From NCBI GenBank assembly GCA_000708835.1, contig DF237218.1, positions 51,725 to 115,724 on the forward strand: 64,000 nt of DNA, read 5' to 3'. Origin of the DNA: Klebsormidium nitens. Taxonomy: Eukaryota > Streptophyta > Klebsormidiophyceae > Klebsormidiales > Klebsormidiaceae. Below, one piece after another: positions 46,160 through 57,604 of this stretch (positions are counted from its first letter, which is position 1; every line of letters starts with the position of its first letter). Made by a program: the position numbers and the translations under genes. The notes under the pieces are model-generated. The model was not told where the DNA came from. It worked only from the letters and a program-made list of their open reading frames with translations, and did not search any database.

Positions 46160-47320
46160 TGGCAGAAGTCGCGGGCAGGAGCCAAAACGTTTGACGCGTA
46201 CAGTGAAACCCTCCATTCACTGATGGCGGCATGTTGCCATGACGGCAAGTTGCCATCGAGACGAACGGGCGCGGCCGCTGCGCTTTCGCGGCCGCCGCGC
46301 GCATCAGCGTATGCCCGGACTTACATCTGACAGTCGAAGCAGTAGCCCGCTCGTGCTATCAAGGAACGCAAGTGATACCGATCGACAGGAAGCGAGGGAT
46401 TGCACCTGGAATAATCTCGCGCAACCCACTGGTCTGGGAAGTGGTCGCAATTCGGATCTAGTATTGCCTGGGCCTACCAACGGCAGGGGTTGCGGAAAGT
46501 CTCAGCCGCTACTCGCCACTTGCAAGGTGTTTTGCTTTGAAGAGTTTGTTTATCTACAATGTTACATGAGTTGTCGCAATTCCTTCGGGGGCGGCTATCA
46601 CTCATGATATCTTCATATTTTCTAAACCAAATTTTGGACGGACATTTATACCCTGAGTCGAAGTAGTGCGTAGCTTTCAATCTTGATAGTTTGGTGCTTC
46701 CGGCTCTAGAAGCCGGACGGTGCTCAAAGCATGCCCCGAAATACATCATGAGGATCAAACCGATTCAAGGCTTTAAGCCCGCAATTCAGCATTCTTTTCG
46801 CGGCCACCTGTCCAGTCCCAGCAGCGCCGATCACACGGGGCGCTGGCATGCCGGCTTTTCAAATACTGCTAGCTAATATTGCAGAACGTGTTGTCGCAGC
46901 ATGTCTAACACTTCACGAGTACTCGTCGCTTCATTTCATCTCGACAGGTGGCAACATGAAGAAAAATCCTTTCAGGAGCGGCGACAAGTTGTTGCCGGTT
47001 TTCATAAGCGGTGCAAGCGGCATCGGGTTACTATATATGCCAAAGATTGTAAGAAGCCTTCCTTTCTATCTGGTAAGTCAGAAATCCAAAGCCTGTCTTT
47101 AGCAGTACACATCTAAAATTCTATTTAAAAGTGCTTGTTCGTAAGGTCTTCCACCTCAGGCGCGACGATTGCGCTGCTAGCTGTCCGGTTCCAGACTTAT
47201 ATTGCTGCCCAGGTTTTTGACTCCTCCAAACAACGTTCAGAAAAAAGGCCCAAGGACACATGTCGTCCTCTGGGACAAACTATAATCTCCCTGTGTATTC
47301 GTCACCGTTGAGGACCTGGG
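46160..47320. other. Intergenic between F-box copies 2 and 3
   Basis: It is GC-rich with repeated GCGGCCGC up to about 46310, then AT-richer. No exon or repeat with a confident assignment was seen on either strand. Confidence -1.
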
Positions 47321-47321
47321 G

Positions 47322-48259
47322 TTAGCATGGATCCTTCCGGAGGACTCCGGGCAGTTTTAGCCAATCCCTGTTGGGGCCTGACCCCCAAGTGACAGGGACC
47401 TTAAAATCCATTGCCGCGCCTGGTTCGGAAATTTCAAAAGTCCTTCGCAAAAGGTGAGTTTTGTCCCTGTAGGAACAGTTTTGAGCACTGCAAGAGTGAG
47501 ATAGCTTGGTGAATACTTGAACGGAGATCGGTCTGTCTCCCAGCAGGTACTGGAAGCACCTATCGGTTGGATGCCCACTCCTCATAAACCCTCGCCGAAG
47601 TTCAACTTCCGCTTCTTCCGCCGGAATCAGCGGCAGAAGCCCAACGCCCACATGCGGGCGTACAGTCCAAGATCGGATCAATCCTGACCAATCTCGAATG
47701 TTTTCCCCGTTCTCAGAGCATTCATTAAATCGAGCATCATAGCTCCCGTAAGCGACTGGTCTCCGATGCAATCTAACAAGGGGATGAGGATCTCTCCGTC
47801 AACCGTAATGCTGTGGTTGCAACCGAGGCAACCCACGGTTGCATTTGTTGCCGGCGTCCCTTCAGGTGAATCCTCTTCGATCCCTGTGATCGCACTTGCT
47901 CGTCCAATAGACAGCTTTTGTCCAAAACCTCCTGACGGGTGCCCCAATTTTATTCGAGCTGCTAGGAGGCTCCGGTGCCGACCAAACTTTGCAATCGTCT
48001 GCTCCAAGCTACCAAGCGCACCACCCTCTCTGAGTGTGACCAGAGTCTCTGTGTTGATCCCTGCGTAAAATGCGGACTTCCAATCTTCAGCCGCCTCTAC
48101 ACTCCATGCTGCAGACTCAAAAGCTTTGCACGCACAAAGTGCACGCAGAAAAGAGGGCGGATCTTGACAAGCAAGCTTGTAGACCACCATGGAAAGTATC
48201 TCCCTTGGAAGTTCATGCAAGCCTGTAGTTTTGCGCTCCATTTCTTTCAAACTTGCCAT
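47322..48259 (-). pseudogene. F-box gene copy with frameshift and truncated end (subfamily A)
   Basis: The first half (start 48259, or the internal ATG matching MERK at 48241) carries the F-box HELPREILSMVVYKLACQD. At about 47760 the frame shifts: the segment matching ILVRLRGRPVAYG is read as IPLLDCIGDQSL in the first frame, and RRPVAYGSYD appears only in another. The second half then reads GLLPLIPAEEAEVELRRGFM, SVQVFTKLSHSCSAQNCSYR and KLPGVLRKDPC, and ends at a TAA at 47322-47324, about 40 residues short of the intact paralogue. Two breaks plus more amino-acid divergence than copy 1 suggest an older pseudogene. An intron spanning the shift is possible but no good splice pair was seen. Confidence -1.
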
Positions 48260-48414
48260 CGTTTTTCAGAAGTCGAAGATAATGCGCGCGTGTTCAACCT
48301 CTTGTCCGACTACTTGGTCTGCATCAGATAATCGTGCCACGCGGGCGGGTTCCAGCCAGCTTTATTGAGGCTGCGAAACACTGTTAGGTTAAAGCCTTCC
48401 AGAACCATCTTGGG

Positions 48415-48430
48415 CTGCCGCGCGGCCGCG
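48415..48430 (-). promoter_or_regulatory. Shared upstream GC box, F-box copy 3
   Basis: GCTGCCGCGCGGCCGCG lies about 156 bases upstream of the copy 3 ATG. It matches the CACGCGGCCGC box of the other copies. Confidence -1.
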
Positions 48431-48659
48431 TTTCAGAGCATGACCGTGAGCGGCCAGTGCATATCGGCGCCGCCAGATCACGGGCGCGCGCGTGTGCAGC
48501 AAAACTCAGACTTGCAGAGTTACGTAGCCTGCTGGACGGTCTGACGGATGGGCGCGGCCGCCCTCTACCAGCGGTATTCAGGTATGTTGCCACGTACCCA
48601 GAAAGACATGCTGCTCACGAACGTGCACGGAACGCTGCCGGGATTCCTGTCCCCGTTTA

Positions 48660-50090
48660 GTGGTACTTAAACTAGATCAGCTAGAAGGGTACCGTTTGCT
48701 TGATTTTCTTTATTCTATAGGATCGTGAGCTCAAACTCATTCTTTCCTTTCTGCGGTGCTTGATGAATTGAAGATAGCGGCTAACGGTGCTGCGCTTACG
48801 ATACTTCTTAGAGACGTCACGATCCAGATGGTCGAAACCGTCCTCACGTACCACCCAACAAGTCTGACATGCGGGTCTCCGCTCTTTCAGCCGCCCGCCC
48901 CCGTGCGCTATCCACACAAGTGCGCTATCCACATAAATGATCTCCAGAAGTGCAACAAGTTCAAAGCCCCGCACAATCTGGGGGAACGACGCGAGCGCCC
49001 AGAATTGCAACGCTTCAGGGTCTTGCACGGCGCCGGGGGAACGACTCGCGCGCCGCCCCACGCGTGCTAGCTCCCTACCAGAAACGGCTCCCGATTTTGC
49101 AACGCTCCTAACAATCCAAAAGGGGGGGGAAATCAGCACCCTATCACTCACACTTCCTTGGGCCAGGACGAGATCAGGTACGGCTCTGGGCACCCTCCCT
49201 AGTAGATATCGGTGGTAATATACCAATGGATAGCCATTGGAATACCGCAACGCAAGAACAATCGACCCGCGCGCTGGATGGCCCGTTGGTGAAACGTCCA
49301 AGCGTGCTCGTGTGCAAGCCGGCCAGATAAGCCGCACTTATTCAGCTGGAAGATAGCAATCTTTGTACTGTTAATGAGACCGTGCTCTATCTCCGGATAT
49401 TATATGTCTGGAGTTCATCAAAGGTGTGAAGCGACACGGAATCTCGAAGTTAGGAAAACATCCGACTGCGCGAATCGCGAGGCATCCTTATGTCGTGCCG
49501 TCAGGTTCATCATATGTTCTAGTTTATGCGCCGCTGGCGCCCTTTTAGAGTACTGGGTCTGACTGTATGGCGTCTCGATACTGCGAGTGATATAGGCCCG
49601 GGTAGGTTCCTGGCCAAGGACACCCCGGTATATCTAGTCTTGTGCGTTTCCCTTGCAAGTAACAAATTTTCGAACGATTTGTACTCCCACTTTCTTGCCC
49701 AGGATCAAAGGCCCTAGCTAAGCTTCCCCTTTCAAGCTTTCCACGCTAAGTAAAGTTGTGTCAATAATGCATGGGAAAGAATGCAACCGGATCACATTCA
49801 GCTTAGGCGTGCAAGCTATGCAGATGTCTGGAGTCTCTACTATCTTATGTCATCGCAGCTGTCATTTCGGCTGAAAATGCATGATTTCAACCCGTGCATA
49901 AAACAAATACTCTCGCTCTGAAATGCATAGATTGGATGACTCTGAGGGCTTGTGAAAGCCGCCACGAAGAGGCCTCCTCGAGACAATATTTGAATGCATG
50001 CTTGGAAAAAGCTTGCTCCGAGTTGTTCCGGCGCATGTACGGGTCGAGTAGCTGCACGACCGGCGGCCTCATTCGAAGCGTCCTTCATGC
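48660..50090. other. Intergenic; one long open frame of doubtful reality
   Basis: The minus-strand frame 49337-48681 is open for 218 codons (starts MRLIWPACTRARLDVS; basic end with KKYRKRSTVSRYLQFIKHRR). It has no family resemblance I can name and no flanking promoter signal. It may be a lineage-specific gene, a transposon fragment or chance. Nothing else is recognised. Confidence -1.
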
Positions 50091-50099
50091 ACGTCAAAA

Positions 50100-50340
50100 G
50101 AAGGATGGACCTTGCCGTCACACAAGCACAGTTTGAATGCTGTGTATACTTTCTAAATATCGCAGGTGCAAAAAGGAAACCTTTGCGGCTGGTCAATATT
50201 CCCATGAGGGCGCTTTCGCTGGAATGCCATGCCCAGACACCGTTTGCACTGTTTCCGCAGTTCAAGATCCAGCACTTTGTCACAACGGTTGGGGCGTACT
50301 TAAGATGAACACACACGGCTTGATCTCTTGTCACTACTAA
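50100..50340. repeat. 3' flank of F-box copy 4, duplicated at 54530-54780
   Basis: AGGTGCAAAAAGGAAACC, followed by TTTGCGGCT, at about 50163-50190 matches the sequence at about 54599-54625. Both blocks lie 300-330 bases beyond the stop codons of copies 4 and 5. They therefore belong to a duplicated unit that included the gene. Confidence -1.
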
Positions 50341-50476
50341 TCACGGGGTCTAATTCTCCCAACCTAAACCGACCTAGTCATTTCTGTGGGATCAAACTAT
50401 AAAGAGAAGTTTGATTTAAAGCCCTTCCCGGACGACCGACTTATTCCGAGGCTTCTTTCCAACTAGGAAACAGTAC

Positions 50477-51421
50477 TCAAGCTACTGGAGCTTCAGACGT
50501 GTCTAGATCCCTGGGCTTCCAGACGATCATCCAACGAGTTCCCCAGCTCTCCGAAAACAAGTGCAGGCGTGGGTTGCATCGTTCGACTTTTCTACGCCCA
50601 GTATCACTCAGGATTTGCAGAGTGCCAGTCAGAAAGAGTGCGCCAGCAGGGTAACAGGACAACTGGCGGGTCGACATGACATCTTTCACACTCAGTATCC
50701 CGTGCATCATCTTTTCGCCTTCTGAATCCGATTTGAAGTTCCCAGCCGTAGACGCTTTCTCACAAGCAAAAACCTCCAAGTAAATCAAGCCTGTGTCGAG
50801 CAGAAGCTGTTTGAATCCCGCCCGCGTGCCACCAGCCGTGCAGTAGTGCACCGCCATCTCACCTCCTGTTTTGTTCAACGGAACCAACGGTCGCAGCTCG
50901 ACGCCGTTTGGACTTATCTCAGAATCAGGCGCGGTATGAACCCGTAAATCGAGGACTTCGTAAGCTACAGGCCTCCCTTTCACTAAAACCAGGATCAGGG
51001 AACTCCTCGGGTCCTCTGACTGCAACCCGGATTTGGAACCTACGGTAATACTGGGGGTATTTATTAAGAGGTTACGAGCTTGTTCAATTATAGCTGGCTG
51101 ATTTGCCTGTTCGCTTTGATTTTCCTTTCGTAGTTTTTGTTCACGTGTCAAGCTCGCGACACGCGCTGCCAGCAAGCGCTTGTAACCCCCCAGCGCTTCT
51201 ACCGTAGCTTGGAAGCCTTCCAAGTACTCTCCGCAGAAGTCTTTCAACAGCGACGGAAACAGGAAGGCGGTTTTCCAAAGGTCAGGGGCGTTTTCCGCAG
51301 CGCTGCTTTCCAGCTCTTTGCATGCCAGGGTGGCTTGCAATAAAGCAGCTGGGTCCTGCCCTGCAAGCTTCCAGAGAATGATAGAGAGGACGTCCTTTGG
51401 AAGCTCTTGTAGCGCCCCCAT
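50477..51421 (-). CDS. F-box protein, subfamily B, intact (314 aa, single exon)
   Basis: The ATG at 51421 opens MGALQELPKDVLSIILWKLA. A non-ATG extension upstream is not needed, because copy 5 also begins at the matching ATG. The F-box spans residues 3-55 (ALQELPKDVLSIILWKLAGQ, ATLACKELESSA, APDLWKTAFL), a SKP1-binding adaptor module. A linker with EQKL and SEQANQP follows. The C-terminal half has LVKGRPVAYEVLDL, ELRPLVPLNKTGGEMA, CTAGGTRAGFKQLLLDTGLI and YLEVFACEKAS. The layout matches subfamily A (GRPVAY, PLVPL motifs), so the two are ancient paralogues. SCF-type ubiquitin-ligase adaptor is the family expectation; the substrate is unknown. No breaks seen. Confidence -1.
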   Translation of the reverse strand: MGALQELPKDVLSIILWKLAGQDPAALLQATLACKELESSAAENAPDLWKTAFLFPSLLKDFCGEYLEGFQATVEALGGYKRLLAARVASLTREQKLRKENQSEQANQPAIIEQARNLLINTPSITVGSKSGLQSEDPRSSLILVLVKGRPVAYEVLDLRVHTAPDSEISPNGVELRPLVPLNKTGGEMAVHYCTAGGTRAGFKQLLLDTGLIYLEVFACEKASTAGNFKSDSEGEKMMHGILSVKDVMSTRQLSCYPAGALFLTGTLQILSDTGRRKVERCNPRLHLFSESWGTRWMIVWKPRDLDTSEAPVA

Positions 51422-51512
51422 CGCGGGCGCTTTCCTAGAGCAACAAATCAATCTTCAAAGCGGCTCTTATCCTAAAGAGCGTAGCGGAAATTTATCACGG
51501 TCAAGCGGCACA

Positions 51513-51526
51513 GCACGCGGCCGCGC
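51513..51526 (-). promoter_or_regulatory. Shared upstream GC box, F-box copy 4
   Basis: GCACGCGGCCGCGC lies 92 bases upstream of the ATG at 51421, followed upstream by further GCGCGC-rich sequence to about 51650. Confidence -1.
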
Positions 51527-52294
51527 GGGGGCGCGTTGGCGACAAGCGGCGCGCCGTGCGAAGCGGGAAGATTTATCAGGTCGCCATGGCGCAGACACCG
51601 CACCTCGACCGCGCGCCGCCCTCGCTCCTGCCACGCTGCCGCGCCGCATCTTAGCCGCTAAATGATGGGGCGGCTGCCCGGGTGCCGCGCGTCTGACGAG
51701 ACACGGGGTCAATGATGCCGGCGAGAAACCGTTGACCTTTGCGCACGGACGCCGCACGATCTTCGACAGATCTGGTCCCCGATGGCGCTGAGCGCGCGCG
51801 CACGCGCGCTGCCACGTGGTCTCGGTTAAGTAGGACTTTAGAGGCGCGAGACAACTGTGTGTCTTGGGAGTTTGGGTGTTTGAGATTGGCGCGCGTGTGA
51901 TGCTGCTCCGATTCGGGAGCCGCTACGCAGGTCGGACGCGCGGGCTAATAGCGCAGGCAAATCTTTTGATACTTCGCCCGAGGAGGGGGGCAGCTACTCT
52001 GCCGGAAGACAGTCAAACCCCGCTTAATCACCTGTGTGGCGTCAAACTATGAGTAGCGGCATCTAAGTAGAGAAGATGCTGCCTCTTCTCGCTCAAAAGC
52101 CCTCTGAGTGAACTCAGTCCGGGTGACAACGCCCTCGACAGACTGAAAGTGGGCCGCAACTCGCGCGCGCGTTCTGAGGGCGTTCTAGCTGATCGACACG
52201 ATAGGCTGCCAGAGACGTGATGCGTCGTAATGGCGCCACCTTGCGCCACGTAGCCGTATTTGCACGCTTTGTACAAAAGCGCAGCCCCGGGTTA

Positions 52295-52530
52295 AGATAG
52301 GCAAAGCTGTGATGAAAAGGCGTTGCGTACGGTGGTCGAGCTCAATTTGATGCGCCGGGGACAAAAGAAGTCCAGCACTTGAGCTCGATTTTGTGTTTTT
52401 TCCAGAGGACAAGGGCACTTAGACTGCTAACCGCCTACGTGTTAATTTGGTGATTGTGCCATTATTTTGTGCTCCATCTTTGCCCTTACAAGCTCAAAAG
52501 TTATATACGATCATGCAAACCGACAATTCA
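52295..52530. repeat. 5' flank block of F-box copy 4, duplicated at 57605-57840
   Basis: Shared words in the same order are AGCTGTG(A/T), AAGGCGTTG(C/T)GTAC, GGTCGA and TTTGTGT.TTTTCCA, then ATCTTTGCCCTT.(C/T)AAGCT and GACAA(T/C)TCAAG. The spacing to the two genes differs (about 0.9 kb versus 1.7 kb), so insertions or deletions followed the duplication. Confidence -1.
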
Positions 52531-52539
52531 AGATGAGTT

Positions 52540-54500
52540 TGGTTGGCCTACTCACGGTTACAGATTTGACGCCCCTGTTTCGGCCGCTCGCTCACGATGC
52601 GAACTAGTTTAGGACAGGGAGAGGAAGAAGCAAGATGTCTAAATGGGGCTCAGAATCAGGAACGAACCTGGCTGACCACCAGCTTACAAGTCCTCTTTGC
52701 CCACGTCAACTTTTCAATCATCGGTTTTGAAGTCTTCGCTTCGTGGAGAGTGTCACACTTGTTTTCGCTACTTTTACTGCCGTTCTGCTCTTTGCTAAGG
52801 AAAACATCAGGTGACAGGAACCTGAGAAATGAAGAACTTCGAACTCAACCCACCACTAAAACATGGCATAGAACAAGCCGTAGTCGCTGCCAAATCAAGT
52901 CTTGCAGGCAAGAAGCCGTAGTCGACTCTGCACAAAAGACTTGAGCAAGTATGCTTGAGAAAATCTGCAACGTACGGGGCATTAGACGTAAATGCTATGA
53001 TGACAACAGGGTATTATCTGATCAAAGCCAGTGCGCCCTTTGACCATTTCGCCGGGCGCTGTGCAGAGTCAGTATCCTTTTACACGACGCAATACTGAGA
53101 TTGCAGGGGATCGATGCTTTTGAAACTCGTGTATTCAACCCAGTGTGTTTTTCTGCTGCCACGAACTTCTGTTTCAAACTTTCTCGAGGTGCACGCAGAA
53201 GCCTAGAAGCTTTATTTTTGCATTGACGAAGAAGAAGTGCGTTGATGCTCGCCAGGAAGGGGAAACGAAACCCAATTCCTACAAACCTCGAAAGATGGTT
53301 CGGCTGTTTCTTTGCGCGCCGCACAGAGATCTCGTCTTCTCATTACCTGAAGGACCTATCGTAAGTTCCGTCTGTCACGGCGGCATGATGCAGTCGCGTC
53401 ACGGTCGTGCATTGAAGTCGGGCTCGTCACCACTTTCTCTTACCATGCTAGCCGAAGGTTTTGAGCTCCGGAGTGTCTATTTCGTGCTTTGCATCTCTTC
53501 GTACCATCTCCGAGCCCGTGGTCCTGATTACCGATAAACGTTTTTGGATCGAGCTACTATTTACAACGTCACGAGCGGTTGGCTTCTGGCGATAGTGTTG
53601 CCGCGGCCACCGCACATTCCGCACAGCGTCTGCGTCTTCAATCTGACCTCAGTCCGATCCTCTGGCTTAGCCCAGGCTAGCGAGACTTTGCTCGGAATCA
53701 GCGCCAGAGCCCGCGCGGACCCCCGCAATCTCTACATGCGCCCGTTGGCACATGGCCTGTAGACGTCGCCCATGGTGCTGAGCGCGCGCGCACGCTCTCG
53801 TTTCAGTTACGTATCCTGGTAGGTCCTTGCTATGGTAAAGGAGCAGCGGAGCGCCGTCCTCTCGATCGGATGAAAGCAGGGCGCGACAAAAGGTTTTCTC
53901 ACTATTGCGTTCTTCTGGGTGATTGCGGCGATTTTCATGGTGAAAGATGAGCCGCCCAGGAATTGCACACGCGCGCTTTAGGACTAGGCCGCATCGCAAG
54001 CGCAGGAGAATTCAAGACGTTGAAATGCTGCCGAAGATGGTATCCAAACGAAAGCTGTGTGCTATGCATCGGTCGCCTTTTCAAGATTTGCCCCTAAGCG
54101 CAGCTGGGACGACTGATTCGACATTGACAGCGGGCGTGTTCCCTTGCGCACTGATCCCACGCATGAGAAGTAATTCCAGTGACAGCAAGATGTGGCTGGT
54201 CAGCGGCACTGGTAAAGAAGCAAAAGATGAAGCGTGATCGAATCAGAAAATTCTGCCACACCAGTAGCAGATTCAGACGCGGGATTTCTCTACGTCTAGG
54301 ACCTTTCTACAGGCATCAGCCTTGCATATTTTACCGCAGCCATTATTAACGAACATCTTTACTGTCATGACTTCCGTAAAGGCTGCCCAAATGCATAGTA
54401 AGAGAGCCTTCATTTGACATTTGACCGTTTAGACGATCGAGAATATTTTGACGGCCCGCTCAAGCTTCAAAGGTCGACCTTCTTCATGAACAACCAACCT
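52540..54500. other. Intergenic between F-box copies 4 and 5
   Basis: No gene is recognised. A GCTGAGCGCGCGCGCACGC segment at 53777-53795 recurs near 51787-51805; alternating CG tracts of this kind can adopt Z-form, but no function is shown. Confidence -1.
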
Positions 54501-54529
54501 GAATGAACACCCCCGTACTTGACTGAAGG

Positions 54530-54780
54530 ATGCCTCCGAGTCGTAGTTATCCGCTCACTTTCCCATGCATTCTGTCATCCCGCTATCACATGCAATGTCA
54601 GGTGCAAATGGAAACCTTTGCGGCTCGCCAGAACTTTCAAGCGGACTGCCAAACGGCAGGTTACTGTTTTTGAAGCAAAGCGGTCAATTCGTTCACAACA
54701 TCTGGCACCTAGTCAATGGATATATGAACCTGGAAAGATGACACTGACTATTCGAACGTACGTTGATGAAACTGACTGAA
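54530..54780. repeat. 3' flank of F-box copy 5, matching 50100-50340
   Basis: AGGTGCAAATGGAAACC, then TTTGCGGCT, at about 54599-54625 matches the copy 4 flank. The plus frame ends RTYVDETD, which superficially recalls the YVDD box of reverse transcriptases, but nothing around it supports that. Confidence -1.
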
Positions 54781-54927
54781 ATGAGTACCTCGCCGTCGGT
54801 GTCACCACCTACTTTCCTTCCGATGCATTCGTTGGCCGTACATACTTCATTACATCAGTACTGCCCTCGTTCAAGCCGCGGTGTCACAATTATCCAGAAT
54901 CTCGAAGCGGCTCGATCAATTTAAGAC

Positions 54928-55923
54928 TCAATTATACCAGAACGCTAGAGCTTTTCGGCGTTTAGGAACCCTCCAGCATTCAACCGTCCAGCCTGTACTC
55001 ATCTCAAAATTTAGGTGCAAACGTGGCCCGGGGTCAAGGCATCTCGTCACTTTGGAACCGCTCGGATCCGGCCTCTGTACGGTGCCTGGCCGAAAGTCCG
55101 CATCCCAAGCTGCGAGCTGTTTCGACGGGTACTCAAGTCGGTAGATCAACCCGGGTCTCAAAAGCGAGTATCCGTCCATGCTATACACACTGTGCACCAG
55201 CACCTCCCTACCCACTGAATTGCTGACACCGGCTTCAGTCGCAGGCACTTTGCTACCCACGAAAACTTCAAGATGAACGATATTGGTGTCAAGCAGAAAC
55301 CGCTCGAACTCCTCCCACGTGCCACCAGCCGTCCGAAAAAGCTGCGCCATCTCATCCCTCGTTTTGTTCAACGGAATCAAAAGTCGCGTTATCTGGACGG
55401 AAAATGGAGTCATGCTCTGGAATATAGGCAGATCCCATGGAGAGAAGACTGCGTACGCGACAAGCCTCCCTCTGAAGAGAACCAGAACCAGGGCAGTGGC
55501 CGCAGCACATGACTCTGACTTGGATTGTAAACTTGCTTTAAGACTCGAAGTCTTCGTCAAAGCTTGGGTTTGTTCACTTTGCTGACGTGTCGCTTGTTCG
55601 CTTTGCTCTCCCTCTAACTGATCTTTTCGTTCCCGTTTTCCAAGCTGCGGTGAATTGGCAGCTCTAGCTGCCAGCAATCTTTTATACCCTCCCAGCGCTT
55701 CTACTTCGGCTTCAAAAGCCTCGAACTCCTCCCCGCAAAAGTCTCTTGACACCGAAGGAGACAGAAACGCCGTCTTCCAGAGATCCGGAGCAACTTCCGC
55801 GGCGATCCCAAGCAGTGCTTTGCAGGCGAAGGTGGCCCGCAGTAAAGCGAGATCATCTTGCTGAGCCAGCTTGTAGAGAATAATCATGAGAACGTCTCTT
55901 AGAAGCTCTTGTAGCGCCGCCAT
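54928..55923 (-). CDS. F-box protein, subfamily B, intact (331 aa, single exon)
   Basis: The ATG at 55923 opens MAALQELLRDVLMIILYKLA, aligned with copy 4. The F-box is at about residues 3-55 (with ATFACKALLGIAAEVAPDLW), a predicted SKP1-binding adaptor. The linker has repeated SEQ motifs (GEQSEQATRQQSEQTQ). The C-terminal domain keeps LFRGRLVAYAVF, LLIPLNKTRDEMA, TAGGTWEEFERFLLDTNI, VHLEVFV and a basic tail. It is a tandem duplicate of the 50.5-kb gene, with both flanks duplicated as well. The P-x-D-V segment of the F-box reads L-R-D-V here, so a proline usual in the motif is lost; SKP1 binding may be weaker. No frame breaks. Confidence -1.
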   Translation of the reverse strand: MAALQELLRDVLMIILYKLAQQDDLALLRATFACKALLGIAAEVAPDLWKTAFLSPSVSRDFCGEEFEAFEAEVEALGGYKRLLAARAANSPQLGKRERKDQLEGEQSEQATRQQSEQTQALTKTSSLKASLQSKSESCAAATALVLVLFRGRLVAYAVFSPWDLPIFQSMTPFSVQITRLLIPLNKTRDEMAQLFRTAGGTWEEFERFLLDTNIVHLEVFVGSKVPATEAGVSNSVGREVLVHSVYSMDGYSLLRPGLIYRLEYPSKQLAAWDADFRPGTVQRPDPSGSKVTRCLDPGPRLHLNFEMSTGWTVECWRVPKRRKALAFWYN

Positions 55924-56112
55924 GGCCGGGACTTTGTTCAAGGCACTGTGATTAGCCTTACTCGTTTCAAAAAGCTTTCATCTCCTTCCTTTTGCTGGCC
56001 TGCCCAAAGTGAGCAGATTAGGACGCTCTGTATGCAACCGAATCGGTATCACAAGCGGGCCTCCAGACTCTGATGTGCCATGCACCTGCCAAATAGTTGT
56101 GACGCGGGCACC

Positions 56113-56126
56113 GTGACGCGGCCGCA
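56113..56126 (-). promoter_or_regulatory. Shared upstream GC box, F-box copy 5
   Basis: GTGACGCGGCCGCA lies 190 bases upstream of the ATG at 55923. It is the counterpart of the boxes before the other four copies. Confidence -1.
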
Positions 56127-56562
56127 CCCTGAGCAAGCGGCGCGCGGTGCCACGTCATAACAGAGCCAGGAAAGACCGACAGGTACTACCGGTAGCGAGA
56201 ACCACGGGCCACTGACCAGCGTCGCGGTTGCGCGCTTTTTGGAAGCGCCTCGCGGCCGCCCAGATAGCCGTCCACGGAAAGCGCGCCCGGGCCCCGCCCG
56301 GGCTACTAGTTCTCAGGATTCGCGTCTCCAAGACGGTCGGCTTCTTAGTAACGCGCGCGCGCGGCAGCGCCGTGGGCGGCCTACAATGCCCCTGGAAGGT
56401 CCACCGTACGTCTCAGTTGAAGCGACTTGCGAGAGTACAAAATCAACTGCGCCAGCCGCAACAGACTTCAAACAATGCTCTCTCGCAATTACATCAATCC
56501 GTCTTGACATTTTGGGCAAAGCCCATTGCCCACTTTGGCGCTTAGGGACAGAGGCCGCAGCT

Positions 56563-56700
56563 CTCTACACAGAGACCGGCCGCCCCCATACAGCAGTTTC
56601 GGGGCAAGCATCCCGGTTGCGATCAACAGATAGGGTCTATGTGGGCGGCCGGTTTCTCTACACAAAGACCGGCCGCCCACATACGAAACTGCTGTAACGT
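56563..56700. repeat. Nested fold-back structure of three CCGGCCGCCC units
   Basis: A perfect 16-bp stem (56638-56653, TATGTGGGCGGCCGGT, with 56668-56683) has a 14-base loop. An outer 11-bp stem pairs 56591-56601 (CAGCAGTTTCG) with 56684-56694. The block beginning CTCTACACAGAGACCGGC at 56563 is also a direct repeat of the one at about 56657. This resembles a small fold-back element or a replication-slippage product, about 0.65 kb upstream of F-box copy 5. Confidence -1.
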
Positions 56701-57604
56701 GACCGCGTAACAATGCACATATGCATAAAGCAACCGTCGCACCTCTTGTTTGCCCGCCTGAGGTACAAATTGTAGCCGCTCGGCGGAAACTTCGCGAAAA
56801 GCGCGCGAGCGCACGCGCGGCAGCCTAAGGTGCCTCCCCTCCAGGCTCCAGGCATATGCTCCCACTCCATGCCACGCTCGCTGCGTGAGACAAGCGGCGC
56901 AGCCGCGCGCGCGCGCCGTTCGAGGTCCACGCGCACTAGTACGCGTCTCAAACTCAGCAGGAAGCGAACCTCGTCCGGGTGGACGGCGCTGGGCGTGAGC
57001 GCCCATCAGCTACCGAGACGCGTTGCTTCTGACGAGCCCATCGGTTTAAGGAGCAGTTCAACGAGCGTGACCTGGAATAAGCAAGCAGTGAGCGGACGAC
57101 TTACGTAATCGTGTCCTGGGCAGCATGCGAAATCGACGAGAGAACCGCGGGAACGGGCCGTATTTCGCAACGTCCCCAACATGTCTAGGCCTGAGGTAAG
57201 GGGTGCTTGGAGTAACATGCATGGCGCCTTTGGGGCTCCGTCGTGTGCTCTGCGTTGCCACTTCACGTGGGAAGGTGTCTGCTCGTTTCAGCCTCGCGGC
57301 TTTACAGCCAACATACCTAAAATCCATCTCAAAATACGCTCGTCAAACTCCAACATAATGTCATGAACGTCTACAGCGGCTGGTTGAAGCCGCCGGAAGG
57401 TGCGCAAGCACTAAACTAGGCAACAAGGAGCCACTACCAAAGGTTATTTCCCTTGAGAGATACTAAATGGTTTGCATTGAGGCGTCATAGGTTTCTAGCC
57501 CGTCGGTCTCTTCACCTGGCAGTACATGCCATACTCCGGCGCTATCATTGCCGATGTTCTGTCTCCGCCCTTCAACACAATTGGATTTCGCCCGCCTTTG
57601 TGGT

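Noticed and set aside
54740-54780. RTYVDETD as a reverse transcriptase YVDD box
   Set aside because: No neighbouring RT motifs, and the segment is part of the duplicated F-box 3' flank.
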